Origin: Alphaproteobacteria bacterium
GTDB taxonomy: Bacteria; Pseudomonadota; Alphaproteobacteria; Micavibrionales; Micavibrionaceae
Length of the DNA: 64,000 nucleotides
Assembly (NCBI GenBank): GCA_020442385.1
Contig: JAGRKE010000006.1
Location: 87,653 to 151,652 of the forward strand
Reading direction: 5' to 3'
The notes beneath the pieces are model-generated. The model was not told the origin of the DNA, did not search any database, and worked only from the letters and a program-made list of their open reading frames with translations. A program made the translations under genes and the position numbers. Shown in pieces: positions 19,052 through 28,200 of this stretch (position 1 is the stretch's first letter; each line of letters opens with the position of its first letter).

Positions 19052-21445
19052 CTATGATTTTGCCTGATCAGGTAAAAGACGGCTCACCAGCGGCTGGAGC
19101 TGATCTTCATAGCGGCGCCACTTCTCAACCGAAGTTTTGTAAACCGGCTTGGTGACCTGTGCCTTACTGGCCGTCAGAACCGCCCGCTTTTGCTTATGCG
19201 GCTCAAGGCAGGCATCATCCCACTCCAGCCCGACAAAATCGATCAGTTTGCGAGCTTGTTCTTCGAAATTGCCGACGGTGTCCTCATAGTCAATTTCGAG
19301 AAACTCTCCGGGCATAACATCGCGCCAATATTGCATCATACCTAAATAGCGCTGATATTGCTCGGCTAGATCTTCCAAATTATAAGACCAGTGCTGGCCG
19401 CGAGCAAAATTCTGCTTATAGCATGACAAACACGTATCAATCGGGTTACGGCGGCAATGGATAATTTTCGCATTGGGCAAAATCGATTTTATAAAGCCGA
19501 TATACATGTAGTTGGCTGGCATTTTATCGGTCACACGTTTGGCCTTTCCGGTCAAATCGCGCTCTTTCAAAAGGCGCACATATTCCTCGCCCAAACTGGC
19601 AACGGTGGCTTCCTGATCGCGCTGGACAATCTTGTAGACTTGACCCAAATCGGGCAATTCACCGGCCCCAAACACCTCCGGGTGAGACGATATAATTTGC
19701 TCGGTCAGGGTTGTGCCTGATCGAGGCATACCGACAATAAAGACAGGCATATCGGACTCATAGCCCTGCCCCTTCATCTGCTCAATAAATTCGGGCGTAT
19801 ATTTGTTTTTAATGACCTCGTGGAAATCAATATCACGCCATCTCAGGTTCGGCAGGCGCGCATGTTTCAAATCATTCGCCTTTTTGAGATGTTTAAACGC
19901 CTTATCATAGTCCTTCATTTGCTCGTAGGCTTCAGACATTGAGAAATGATAGACGCTCTCGACCTGCGCGCCAAAACGCTCTGCAGTATCTTCGAGTGCT
20001 TTCATATCCTGGAAATCAGGATCATCTTCAGAGGTAAAGCGCTTCAGACTAACCAATGTCGAATAGGTCGCTGGAATTTTCTTGGTTTTTGCCAAAATAT
20101 CACGGACCAGCTTCTCCGCCTCTTCATTACGGTTTAGCGAAATAAGCATCTCGGCCTTATATTGCATGGCCATCACCCAGCCGGGCTGTAGCTGCAGGGC
20201 CTTATCAAAATATTTAATCCCTTCAGCCACATCCGTACCAACATAGCAAATCAATCCTTTGCGCACCCACAGCGCCGCCATATCCGGGCTCATTTCAATA
20301 GCCTTATCAATAGCCTCCATCGCGCCTTCGAAATTATTCATCTTTTCACGAATTTCCGAGAGCTTCATAAAAGCCCGCGCGGAATCCGGCTCGTGCTTAA
20401 GCGCCTCTTGCATCGCGGCTTCGCTGTCATCATATTGCTCAAGCTTGAGCAAGACATCGGCAAGATCAAGATAGGAATCGGCGCGCGTAGGATCGAGGTG
20501 AATAGCTTTTTGCGCAGCCATGTGCGCCTGCTCATATTCAGCCATCTCGCACAAGCCCTTACTGAGCGGACTATAAGCTTCAATAAAATCTTCCTTGAAG
20601 GCCACCGCATAACGCGCCGCAACGATCGCATCGTAATAGCGGTCGTTATCGCCATAAGCCACCGCGAGGTTGTAATGCGCCTCATGGTAATTCGGTTTTT
20701 CTTCTGTGGCTTTTTTATACAACTCAATCGCTTCATCCACCTTGCCCAAATCGCGCAAGGCATTGGCCAGATTATTCAGTGCTTCAGGACTTTTCGGGGC
20801 AAGCTCAACGGCTTTTTGACATTTCTCTTTGGATTCCTTCAGATTGCCCATCTCGCGCAGGGTGTTTCCCCAATTGATCCAGATCATCGGCTCTTCAGGG
20901 TTTTTCTGCGCCGCTTCTTCCCAAATATCGAGCGATTCTTCGAATTTAACCTGCTTCGCCAAAATCATGCCCAGATTATTCAGCGCAACCAAATCATTCG
21001 GGGCATTTTCGAGAATTTTACGTGAAACTTTCTCCGCGCCCTTATAATCACCGATTCCCCATAGAGCATTGCTTTTATTGTTCAGCGCATCGCGGTAATT
21101 CGGGTCAATCTCCAACGCCTTATCATACATCTCCAGCGCTTTTTCATGATCCCCTAAACGGGCCAAAACCCCACCATAATTGTTCAAACAATGCGCGTTT
21201 TCCGGCTCTGTATTCACCGCAATTTCAAGATATTCCTTCGCCCCCTTAAAATCACCTGACTGATAAAGCAAAACTCCTAAAAACTGGGTTGTCGGAAAAT
21301 GATCGGGAACCGCTTTCAAAATATCCCTGTATGTACGCTCCGCGAGGATATAATTTCCCTGCTGATGGTGGCCTTGAGCGAGTTTTAGGGCCTCTTCAAG
21401 GGGGACTTCCTGCTGTTCTTCGGTTTGTGCTTGGGAGGATGACAT
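19052..21445 (-). CDS. TPR-sulfotransferase fusion protein
   Basis: A 797-residue protein with about a dozen TPR repeats over residues 15-440 (for example NAHCLNNYGGVLARLGDHEK and YRDALNNKSNALWGIGDYKG) and a C-terminal sulfotransferase domain. The PAPS 5'-phosphosulfate loop is GMPRSGTTL at residues 572-580, followed by SSHPEVFGAGEL and the 3'-phosphate-binding region KIIHCRRNPIDTCLSCY. It should transfer sulfate from PAPS to a protein or glycan; no signal peptide is seen, so it is cytoplasmic. The PAPS-making genes cysD-cysNC and the PAP phosphatase cysQ lie about 11 kb away. The acceptor is unknown; the neighbouring pilin-like gene is a candidate partner only by position. ATG 21445 has a GGAG-type site overlapping upstream. 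Confidence 0.9.
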   Translation of the reverse strand: MSSSQAQTEEQQEVPLEEALKLAQGHHQQGNYILAERTYRDILKAVPDHFPTTQFLGVLLYQSGDFKGAKEYLEIAVNTEPENAHCLNNYGGVLARLGDHEKALEMYDKALEIDPNYRDALNNKSNALWGIGDYKGAEKVSRKILENAPNDLVALNNLGMILAKQVKFEESLDIWEEAAQKNPEEPMIWINWGNTLREMGNLKESKEKCQKAVELAPKSPEALNNLANALRDLGKVDEAIELYKKATEEKPNYHEAHYNLAVAYGDNDRYYDAIVAARYAVAFKEDFIEAYSPLSKGLCEMAEYEQAHMAAQKAIHLDPTRADSYLDLADVLLKLEQYDDSEAAMQEALKHEPDSARAFMKLSEIREKMNNFEGAMEAIDKAIEMSPDMAALWVRKGLICYVGTDVAEGIKYFDKALQLQPGWVMAMQYKAEMLISLNRNEEAEKLVRDILAKTKKIPATYSTLVSLKRFTSEDDPDFQDMKALEDTAERFGAQVESVYHFSMSEAYEQMKDYDKAFKHLKKANDLKHARLPNLRWRDIDFHEVIKNKYTPEFIEQMKGQGYESDMPVFIVGMPRSGTTLTEQIISSHPEVFGAGELPDLGQVYKIVQRDQEATVASLGEEYVRLLKERDLTGKAKRVTDKMPANYMYIGFIKSILPNAKIIHCRRNPIDTCLSCYKQNFARGQHWSYNLEDLAEQYQRYLGMMQYWRDVMPGEFLEIDYEDTVGNFEEQARKLIDFVGLEWDDACLEPHKQKRAVLTASKAQVTKPVYKTSVEKWRRYEDQLQPLVSRLLPDQAKS

Positions 21446-21785
21446 TTAGAAAGATTCTCCAAAAGTTTGTGATAAAATGATTTTTTCCTTGCGATGCCCC
21501 ATAATATGTAGCCTATTTAGAGGAGTAAATAAGTTTTTTGAAAACTTAGATGGCGTTTAAATAAAAATTAACTAAAGAGTTGTATTCTGAAAGGACTAAG
21601 CGTCATCATCAATAAGTTTGGCAAGCGTACTCGGTCAAACTTATGGGCTTTTAAAAGCCCTACAAGTGTGTTACCTTGCGATGGTGAGGTTTATGTACTT
21701 GAGACGCAAAAAGGATATTTGCGTTATGCCAACTGCGTTAATTTATTAAGTTAATGCCAAATCTAGGAAAGGAAGGAACTTGGCC
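21446..21785 (+). other. 340-bp intergenic region: structured leader of the pilin-like gene
   Basis: No ORF. It contains consecutive inverted repeats: ATAAGTTTG (21612-21620) with CAAACTTAT (21636-21644); immediately after, the perfect 16-nt palindrome GGGCTTTTAAAAGCCC (21645-21660); a nested pair CAAGT/ACTTG enclosing ACCT/AGGT (about 21663-21701); and ACGCAAA (21704-21710) with TTTGCGT (21718-21724). A strong Shine-Dalgarno, GGAAGGA, sits 8 nt before ATG 21786. A weak -35 (TTGAAA, 21538) is visible without a convincing -10. The string of hairpins suggests a folded 5' leader; it matches no riboswitch class I know. Confidence 0.5.
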
Positions 21786-22385
21786 ATGTCTAATAAAAAA
21801 ACCATTTTAAACAAGAAGGTAGCAGCGGGGGCAGCATTAGTTGCGCTCAGCGGTTTCGTACCGCAGCCGATGATGCAAAGCGCTCAGGCGGCATCTGCTT
21901 CCATTAGTGTAACAGGGAGTTTCGTAACCGGAATTCAGCTTGCCGCAGGTACAAACGCGCAATTCGGCGTTTTGGCTGCGACAGACGTAAACGGTACAGC
22001 GACACTTTCTACAGCTGGTGCGGTAACACCGTCCAAAGCGGTGACAGCTGGTGGTGCGCCACAAGCTGGTTCGTTCCAGTTCACAGCGGTAAGTACCGTT
22101 CCTAACGTTGACATTACAGTGTCCGGCCTTGGTGCCGTGGTTCTGGCAGCGTCCGCGGGCGGTGGTGGTCCGACAGGTACTGTAAAGCTGAACAAAGTGT
22201 TCTTGGACAACTTTGCAACAGCCGCTGTAACGATCACCGATGGTGGTGCTGGCTCAGGTACAGCAACTGGCGTTGACATTAACGCTGCGACAACATCCAT
22301 TAAGGTTGGCGGTCAGCTGACTTGGGGTGCTGTGCAACCAATCGGTCAATTCTCAGAAGCAATTGTTCTGACGATCGCGTACTAA
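21786..22385 (+). CDS. secreted DUF4402-like, pilin-like protein
   Basis: A 199-residue secreted protein. Signal peptide: MSNKKTILNKK, a hydrophobic core AAGAALVALSG, and cleavage after QSAQA (about residue 36). The mature part is Ala/Gly/Thr/Val-rich, with no Cys and few charges, and ends GQLTWGAVQPIGQFSEAIVLTIAY; the repeated short beta-strand pattern, the L.WG..Q..G.. block and the terminal -Tyr strand resemble DUF4402 proteins, which are associated with chaperone-usher-like fibres. ATG 21786 is chosen because GGAAGGA lies 8 nt upstream; TTG 21780 is in frame but unlikely. It has its own long leader and a terminator after it, so it is probably highly expressed and monocistronic. Family assignment is by pattern. 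Confidence 0.78.
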   Translation: MSNKKTILNKKVAAGAALVALSGFVPQPMMQSAQAASASISVTGSFVTGIQLAAGTNAQFGVLAATDVNGTATLSTAGAVTPSKAVTAGGAPQAGSFQFTAVSTVPNVDITVSGLGAVVLAASAGGGGPTGTVKLNKVFLDNFATAAVTITDGGAGSGTATGVDINAATTSIKVGGQLTWGAVQPIGQFSEAIVLTIAY

Positions 22386-22402
22386 GATTTAAGGAATTCA
22401 TC

Positions 22403-22433
22403 AAAAAGCCCCGTCTTATACGGGGCTTTTTTT
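22403..22433. terminator. bidirectional intrinsic terminator
   Basis: AAAAAGCCCCG / CGGGGCTTTTT with a 7-nt loop, flanked by A-run and T-run, serves both the pilin-like gene (plus) and the convergent SET-like gene (minus), whose stop codon abuts the T-run. Confidence 0.9.
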
Positions 22434-23643
22434 ATGCGGCTTTGAATTCATATTTTTTGAGCTTCTCAAGCTGACTCTGCGCCAAAGACACGGCACTTTG
22501 AACTGCCAAACTGTCAGAGCTCCTTGTTTGCGCGAACGCCTTCAGATCCTCATAATAATCGATATTCGCCTGAATAATCTTCCGTTCAGAGGCTTTAATC
22601 CAATCATCGCCAACCTCTTTATCGATATCCACCCCTTGGTAATGCATAAAATTCTTGAGAAATACAGATAAAACCCGCCGCATCGCATGTTTTGAAGACC
22701 CCACAGGAATGAAAATATGAGAGGCCTTCAGAGTGTTTTCTTCCCTTATATAGTTCATCACAGGCAAATAACGGTGCAAATCCGCAATACTTTCCATAAG
22801 TTTTTTGCTATTCACCGCCCCCACCAAGGCCGCGATGCGCAATTTCCCACCATGCGGTACATCCAGCTCAATCGGAATAGAGCGCACAACGGGCGCGGAT
22901 GTATCGGCAAAGTCATAGCGTATGAGGGAATCAAACGCATCCATAGGCCCGTAAAACGCAAAACATTCACGGCTATCTTCAAAAGGCTGGCTGTTATGGA
23001 CAGTCAAATCACCGATGCGCGTGCCCTTACCCACGGAAAAGCCCGAACCCACCCAGTGATGGTTTAAAAAGTCGACAATCGGCATTAAAACACTGACGTT
23101 ACCCATGCGGTTTTTATCGCTATAGCCCAAAAAGCGGGTTTGCAGAAAAGATGTGCTGACAAAATCATTTATGGTCGCTTCATCCGCTGCGCCCTGAATC
23201 TCTTTTATCCAGGCTTTGTGTTTGTCCGGGAAAACACGCCCCTTCATCAAACGGTCCAGCAACTCCTGATCTTGCGCTAGCGACAGCAAGAAGGAGTATT
23301 TTTTGTGCAGCTCAACCTTATTGGTCTCGTTATAAATTTCGATCAAACATTGCGCGATATTTTTCTGCAGCTCTGAAAGACGGCTATTTGCCGGAAAGTT
23401 AACCGTAAAATCAGAGCCTTGAACGCCAATCTCATACTGATCCGCCGGCAATAAAACAGCGCGCGACAGTCTGATGATCTCACGCCCCGGCTTCATCTCT
23501 TTATCGGTATAAATCTGAAGGTTGCCGTTTTCACTTTGTAAAACAAGGTCGGAATGCGTACCCCCGCCGCCCTGCTCAACCAAATCAACAAGGTTGGTCA
23601 AATGCTTCTCAAGCGCCGGATTGTCTGCACGTACGATCGTCAT
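22432..23643 (-). CDS. SET-domain-like protein (Rubisco LSMT-type resemblance), function unknown
   Basis: A 403-residue protein from ATG 23643 (an in-frame GTG at 23655 is the alternative). The middle resembles LSMT/SETD-type SET domains: MPIVDFLNHH near residues 200-210 matches the conserved NH motif that precedes the knotted catalytic core, and FAFYGPMDAFDSLIRYDF matches the YG..SN.ELL..YGF block. A C-terminal helical region would fit the substrate-binding domain of that family. If correct, it is a protein lysine methyltransferase, cytoplasmic (no signal peptide). It sits between two secreted pilin-like genes but on the opposite strand. The SET call is my reading of motifs; the protein could be a divergent or inactive relative. 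Confidence 0.55.
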   Translation of the reverse strand: MTIVRADNPALEKHLTNLVDLVEQGGGGTHSDLVLQSENGNLQIYTDKEMKPGREIIRLSRAVLLPADQYEIGVQGSDFTVNFPANSRLSELQKNIAQCLIEIYNETNKVELHKKYSFLLSLAQDQELLDRLMKGRVFPDKHKAWIKEIQGAADEATINDFVSTSFLQTRFLGYSDKNRMGNVSVLMPIVDFLNHHWVGSGFSVGKGTRIGDLTVHNSQPFEDSRECFAFYGPMDAFDSLIRYDFADTSAPVVRSIPIELDVPHGGKLRIAALVGAVNSKKLMESIADLHRYLPVMNYIREENTLKASHIFIPVGSSKHAMRRVLSVFLKNFMHYQGVDIDKEVGDDWIKASERKIIQANIDYYEDLKAFAQTRSSDSLAVQSAVSLAQSQLEKLKKYEFKAA

Positions 23644-23727
23644 TTCTCGAAACACTCCCTTCCCATTAGAAGGAAAATATATTACTAAAGTAACAGTTAA
23701 GCATACAACCGAAATGAATCCGTTTTC

Positions 23728-24243
23728 ATGAAAACTGTTAAAAAAGTGATGGTGGCCGTATCCGCGCTTGCTATTCGGGCGGCGATTCCCGATGCCGCTT
23801 TTGCACAGCTTGTCCTGACCTGCCCCGTCGGTATCAGATTTAGCGAAATCGTAGAATGTACAAATATAATATCTAGATTAACACTTCGCCCAAACGGTGT
23901 TGTGAACGTGAATACGGGTTGTTTACTGACTTCTCTTGGTCCGCCAATTCTTGCTGGACAATGTGTATTATCAACCTCAGGGCCCGGACCATCGAAAAAC
24001 GTTGTCGTCACAATTCCAGACAACAAAGTTACTATTCCCGGCCCCGGCGATAATTTAATCATTAGACGCTGGAGGATCGCAAGAACCACAACAAACGGAC
24101 AAAACCAGACCTTAACCTTTACACCCGCCGAAGTTTTAAACACCGTTACTTTCAACGTTGGTGCGCGCCTTGAATCAAGCGGCAATCAGGTTATGGGAAG
24201 TTATGTTGGCACGAATATTGTAAGAGCACAATTAGCCCCTTAG
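23728..24243 (+). CDS. secreted pilin-like protein (DUF4402-like)
   Basis: A 171-residue secreted protein with signal peptide MKTVKKVMVAVSALA..., cleaved after DAAFA (about residue 26). The mature part starts QLVLTCPVG and is beta-rich with four Cys in the first half (TCPVG, VECTN, GCLL, GQCVL), which could form two disulfides; the C-terminus has FNVGARLESSGNQVMGSYVG, resembling the end of DUF4402 proteins (G.L......G.Y.G). It is 13 bp upstream of the PapD-like chaperone gene, so a minor fibre subunit or tip is likely. Similar to the 21786 protein in pattern, not in Cys content. Confidence 0.7.
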   Translation: MKTVKKVMVAVSALAIRAAIPDAAFAQLVLTCPVGIRFSEIVECTNIISRLTLRPNGVVNVNTGCLLTSLGPPILAGQCVLSTSGPGPSKNVVVTIPDNKVTIPGPGDNLIIRRWRIARTTTNGQNQTLTFTPAEVLNTVTFNVGARLESSGNQVMGSYVGTNIVRAQLAP

Positions 24244-24256
24244 AGGAAAATATATC

Positions 24257-25084
24257 ATGACAAAAACACTCAAACTCTTCCTATCGTTCCTGACGCTTGC
24301 GCTCATCTTTGCGTTGATCCCTGCTCCCGCAAGCGCCACCTTTGTGACGCCCAAGCGCATAATGATTAAGGACGGCCAGCAGGCCGCAACCGTTACAATC
24401 CAAAACCGCAATAAACAGGCGATGGTTTACCAGTTTGGTTGGGAACGCCGCGTACAAACCCCGGATGGGAAGTTCAAAAATTTGAAGGACGGAGAAACCA
24501 TTCCCGGTTACCGCCCGGCCGATGACATGTTTATCTTTTCCCCGCGTCAGGTGATTGTGCAGCCCGGCCAAACCCAGCGCGTGCGTATTCTGGTGCGCCG
24601 CCCGGCCGATCTGGCGCCCGGTGAATATCACTCCCACCTGCACATCATGCCCGATCCGCTCAGCAAGGCCGAAGCCCCCGAGGTTACCCAAAGAGGTGTG
24701 GGCGGTATCCTAGAGATGAGAACGCGCATGTCGATCCCTGTGTTTTTGAGACAAGGGCCAACAAGCGTTAATTTCCAATTTTCACAAAGCCGTCTTGTCG
24801 ATGATGGCGAAAAACGCGCCCTGACAACCACAATCGACAACAACAGCACCCGCAGCATTTACGCAAAGCCGGTCATGCATTGCACAAAGGCGGACGGCAG
24901 CGTGATCGACACTGTTTTGCCGACATTGCGCCTATACGCTGAGGCCAAACATTATGATCACAAATTTTCTATTCCGAAAACAGCGCCCGCCTTCAGCGAG
25001 TGCAGCGCGATTAAAGTCTCTTTCGAGGGCCTGCAAGACCCGGAATATCACGCGAAAGTGATCACAGAAATCAACCTAAAATAG
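24257..25084 (+). CDS. PapD-family periplasmic fimbrial chaperone
   Basis: A 275-residue chaperone with signal peptide (cleavage after PAPASA, about residue 28). The mature N-terminus FVTPKRIMIKDGQQAATVTIQN is the PapD G1-like strand pattern; FSPRQVIVQPGQTQRVRILVRR carries the classic chaperone motif (P....PG..Q..R). It would stabilise fibre subunits in the periplasm by donor-strand complementation. A second Ig-like domain follows with Cys in VMHCTKADG and FSECSAIK. It lies directly after a pilin-like gene and before a terminator, with the usher-like gene next. Confidence 0.88.
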   Translation: MTKTLKLFLSFLTLALIFALIPAPASATFVTPKRIMIKDGQQAATVTIQNRNKQAMVYQFGWERRVQTPDGKFKNLKDGETIPGYRPADDMFIFSPRQVIVQPGQTQRVRILVRRPADLAPGEYHSHLHIMPDPLSKAEAPEVTQRGVGGILEMRTRMSIPVFLRQGPTSVNFQFSQSRLVDDGEKRALTTTIDNNSTRSIYAKPVMHCTKADGSVIDTVLPTLRLYAEAKHYDHKFSIPKTAPAFSECSAIKVSFEGLQDPEYHAKVITEINLK

Positions 25085-25100
25085 AAAAAGACAGATGCAC

Positions 25101-25131
25101 AAAAAACCCTCCTGAAATGGAGGGTTTTTTA
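25101..25131 (+). terminator. intrinsic terminator after the chaperone gene
   Basis: A 12-bp perfect stem (ACCCTCC/GGAGGGT core, A-run and T-run flanks) with a 6-nt loop, ending in six T. It separates the pilin-chaperone unit from the usher-like gene. Confidence 0.9.
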
Positions 25132-25145
25132 TTGCCTCCACTGAT

Positions 25146-25281
25146 TGGGGATAAGTATCGGGAAAATATGGAGAAAACCTTGTGGATAAGTGATTCGCAG
25201 ACTCCACATTTTGTTGGAGATGAGTCTAGGCATGTTATGATTCTGGTGGGCTATTCTATTACTAACTCTCTGCTCTGATTC
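25146..25281 (+). promoter_or_regulatory. usher-gene regulatory region: DnaA boxes, five GANTC sites, candidate promoter
   Basis: TGTGGATAA (25181-25189) is the reverse complement of the consensus DnaA box TTATCCACA, with a one-mismatch copy TGGGGATAA at 25146-25154. GANTC sites start at 25192, 25200, 25222, 25239 and 25277: five in 90 bp. A candidate sigma70 promoter is TTGGAG (25214-25219), 16 bp, TATGAT (25236-25241); the 25239 GANTC overlaps its -10. The first ATG follows at 25282. Confidence 0.5.
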
Positions 25282-28200
25282 ATGGGCGATATTCATTGCT
25301 GGAAAATTTTTAGGCGCACGCTGGGCGCTGCGATTGCTGTTGCTTTCGCGCTGAGCGTCTGTTGCGTAATGCCAGCTTCCGCTGCCGAAGATGCGGTCAC
25401 TATGGCAGCAAAAACAGGCACTATTTCAGGTGTTTCTGAACCCTCGGATATTGCCTTATCACCCGCCGCCTTGTTGGAGGCGAGGCCGACTTCTGTCGCC
25501 CAAACAGCTGCCGATGCTCTGGCTGCTGACGTTTCTGTTTCCTCAAACACTTCGAATACTGCCGATCTTGGCGCGTTCGCACCCTCAAATGAAACATACG
25601 AGCTGATCCTTGGTGTTCGGCGCAAACGCGACTTTCTCAGCAACGCGCTGCTGGGCCTGCAAAAGGGCTTTGATTATTACATTCCCGCTTACGAGCTGGC
25701 CCGCCTCTTGCGCTTTCCCTCGCAATTTGACCCGCAAAGCGGAGTCCTAAACGGCTATTTTATCGCCCCTGCCAATAGCTACACCATCAACGCCCGCGAG
25801 GGCACATACACCGTAGCCGGTGAAACGGCGCGCCTGCCCGAAGGCAGCATAATCGTCGGCCAATCGGCACTGGGTCATGAAGATATTTTTCTGACACCAG
25901 AAGCCTTGAACCTGATCTGGAATCTGGAACTCGAGCTTGACTTCTCCCAACTCACCCTAAAAATCAACACCCCGCGCAAACTCCCCTACGAGCAAGACAA
26001 GCTCAGAAAAGAACGCCAGGAGCAGCTAGAAAACCAAGATGGCGCGGCACCCGATCTTGATCTGATCTATGTACCCAGCGGCTATCGCATGCTCGGCCCG
26101 CAAACCCTGAAACTCACAGAGAGTGCGCAATATGTCGACAGCGAATTCACCAACATCTTTAACATTGCCGGTGACGGTGACTTCCTAGGCACAACCGCCG
26201 ATTACAACCTCACACTTCAATCGGACAGTAGAGACAAATTAAACCCTGAAAACGCCCGCTTGCGCCTTACACGCGAAGATGACGGCAGTGGACGCACCCT
26301 GCCGCTTGGCCTGCGTATTGCACAAGTTGGCGATGTTTCCGCGCGCACTTCCCCGTTGATCTCAACCCTACTATCCGGGCGCGGTGCGTATATTTCTTCT
26401 GACCGTCAATCGCGCCAAAGACAGGCGTTTGATCTCGTAACCATCGAGGGTAGTGGCCAGCCCGGCTGGGAAGTTGAAATCTATCGACAAAAAGAGCTGA
26501 TTGATTATAGCTATGTCGACGAGACCGGCCTCTACCGTTTTGTTGATGTGCCGCTCAATTACGGGAAGAACACCTTCCGCATCGTGCTTTACGGCCCGAA
26601 CGGTCAGATTGAAGAAAAGACCGAAGAATATTTCATCAAAAACGACAATTTACGCCCCGGCCAAACAACGTTTGAAGCCGGCGTTTTCCAAGAAAACACA
26701 CCCCTTATTGATGTTCGCGACGACAACAACTCGAATTCCAATAACGGCTGGTCACAATTCCTGAAAGTCAATCACGGCATCAACCAGTGGATAAACGGCT
26801 TTGCCACCTATACCCAGACAACCGGTAAGGACGAAGACAAGCAATATGTTTCCGTCGGCGCAAATGTGAATGCCTTTGGCGGATATGGATTGGTCGAGGC
26901 CTACAAAGATATCGACGGCGGCCAAGCCATTGACGGGCGCTTCGTGAAGAAATTCGCCGGGATCAATACAAACACGCGCATCTCGCTTTATAACGATTTT
27001 GAAAGCCGTGACACTGGCTTTGGCGGAGCGGCCAAAACCTTCGAAGCCGATTTTAGAGCAACAAAGAGCTTCGCTACCAGCCTTGGTCTTGCGGGGTTAA
27101 CCTTCGATGCAGAGCATACCAAGCGCGAAAACGGACGATCAAACACACGCCTAAATTCCGTTCAATCGCTTGCGTTGGACAATACAAACATCACAAATTC
27201 CGTTGTTTCGTCTTACCAAAATTCTGATCTGCGCGTAACAAACGGTCAGCTCGCAGTTAACAACCAGCTCTCACCGAATTGGGGTGTGCGTTCACTGCTG
27301 CAATATGACCTCTATCCTGATGCCGAGCCGGATGAATACCGCTTTAACTTGCGCTATAGCGATCTTGATAAATTCAGGTCTTCCCTGACGGTCAACCAAG
27401 GCATCAAAGATACTGATAAAACCTCTGCAACGCTCAATGCCTCCTATGATTTCGGAAACTTCTTAGGCGGCGCTGATCTGGGCTGGACGCGCGGTGATGG
27501 GTTTGATGTTTATTTGCGCGCCAACACCACATTGGGGCCCGACGGCGAAGATCGTGAATATATCGCCACCACAAAATACACTGGTTACACAACCGCTCTG
27601 AAGGCACAGCTCTACAAAGACTTAAACAAAGACGGTCAATTTAACGCTGGCGACATCCCGGTTAAAAATGCCCGCATTTATATTGATAAACGCAAATCAG
27701 ACCCCTCCGACAAGGACGGTATGATTAATGTCATCGGCGCAGGCCCTCCGGGCACGGTTGCCATTACGCTTGATCGCCGCAGCTTGCTGGAAGACCCCTT
27801 CCTTGTGCCTGAAAAAGACGGCTATGAGGCTATTTTGCGCCCAGGCACCAAGCCCTTTATCAATTTCCCGCTTTATCCATCCGGCTCAATCGACGGAACA
27901 CTGCGCCGCGCTGACGGCACAGGTGCGAATGGCTATGTCATTCAATTGCTGGATCAAAACGGCAACCTCGTTCAGGAAGTCCCCACCCTGTTCGACGGCT
28001 TCTATGTATTCGAATTCGTGAGAGAAGGAACCTACATCGTACAGGTTTCACCCTCACACCAAGTTAACGTCCCACCAAAAACCGTAACGGTTACTTCCGA
28101 GGATCTATTTGCTTATGGCGTAGATCTCATCCTGTTGGAGCAGGCTGCGGAAGTGTCAGTCACTGACGACTCAGTTGTCAGAGATGGTGGTAGAGTAGCC

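Noticed and set aside
21603..21785. c-di-GMP or other known riboswitch in the pilin-like leader
   Set aside because: Conserved riboswitch cores were not recognised; only hairpins.
25146..25189. Possible replication origin because of DnaA boxes
   Set aside because: Only two boxes and no AT-rich unwinding element or origin-linked genes; a promoter role fits better.
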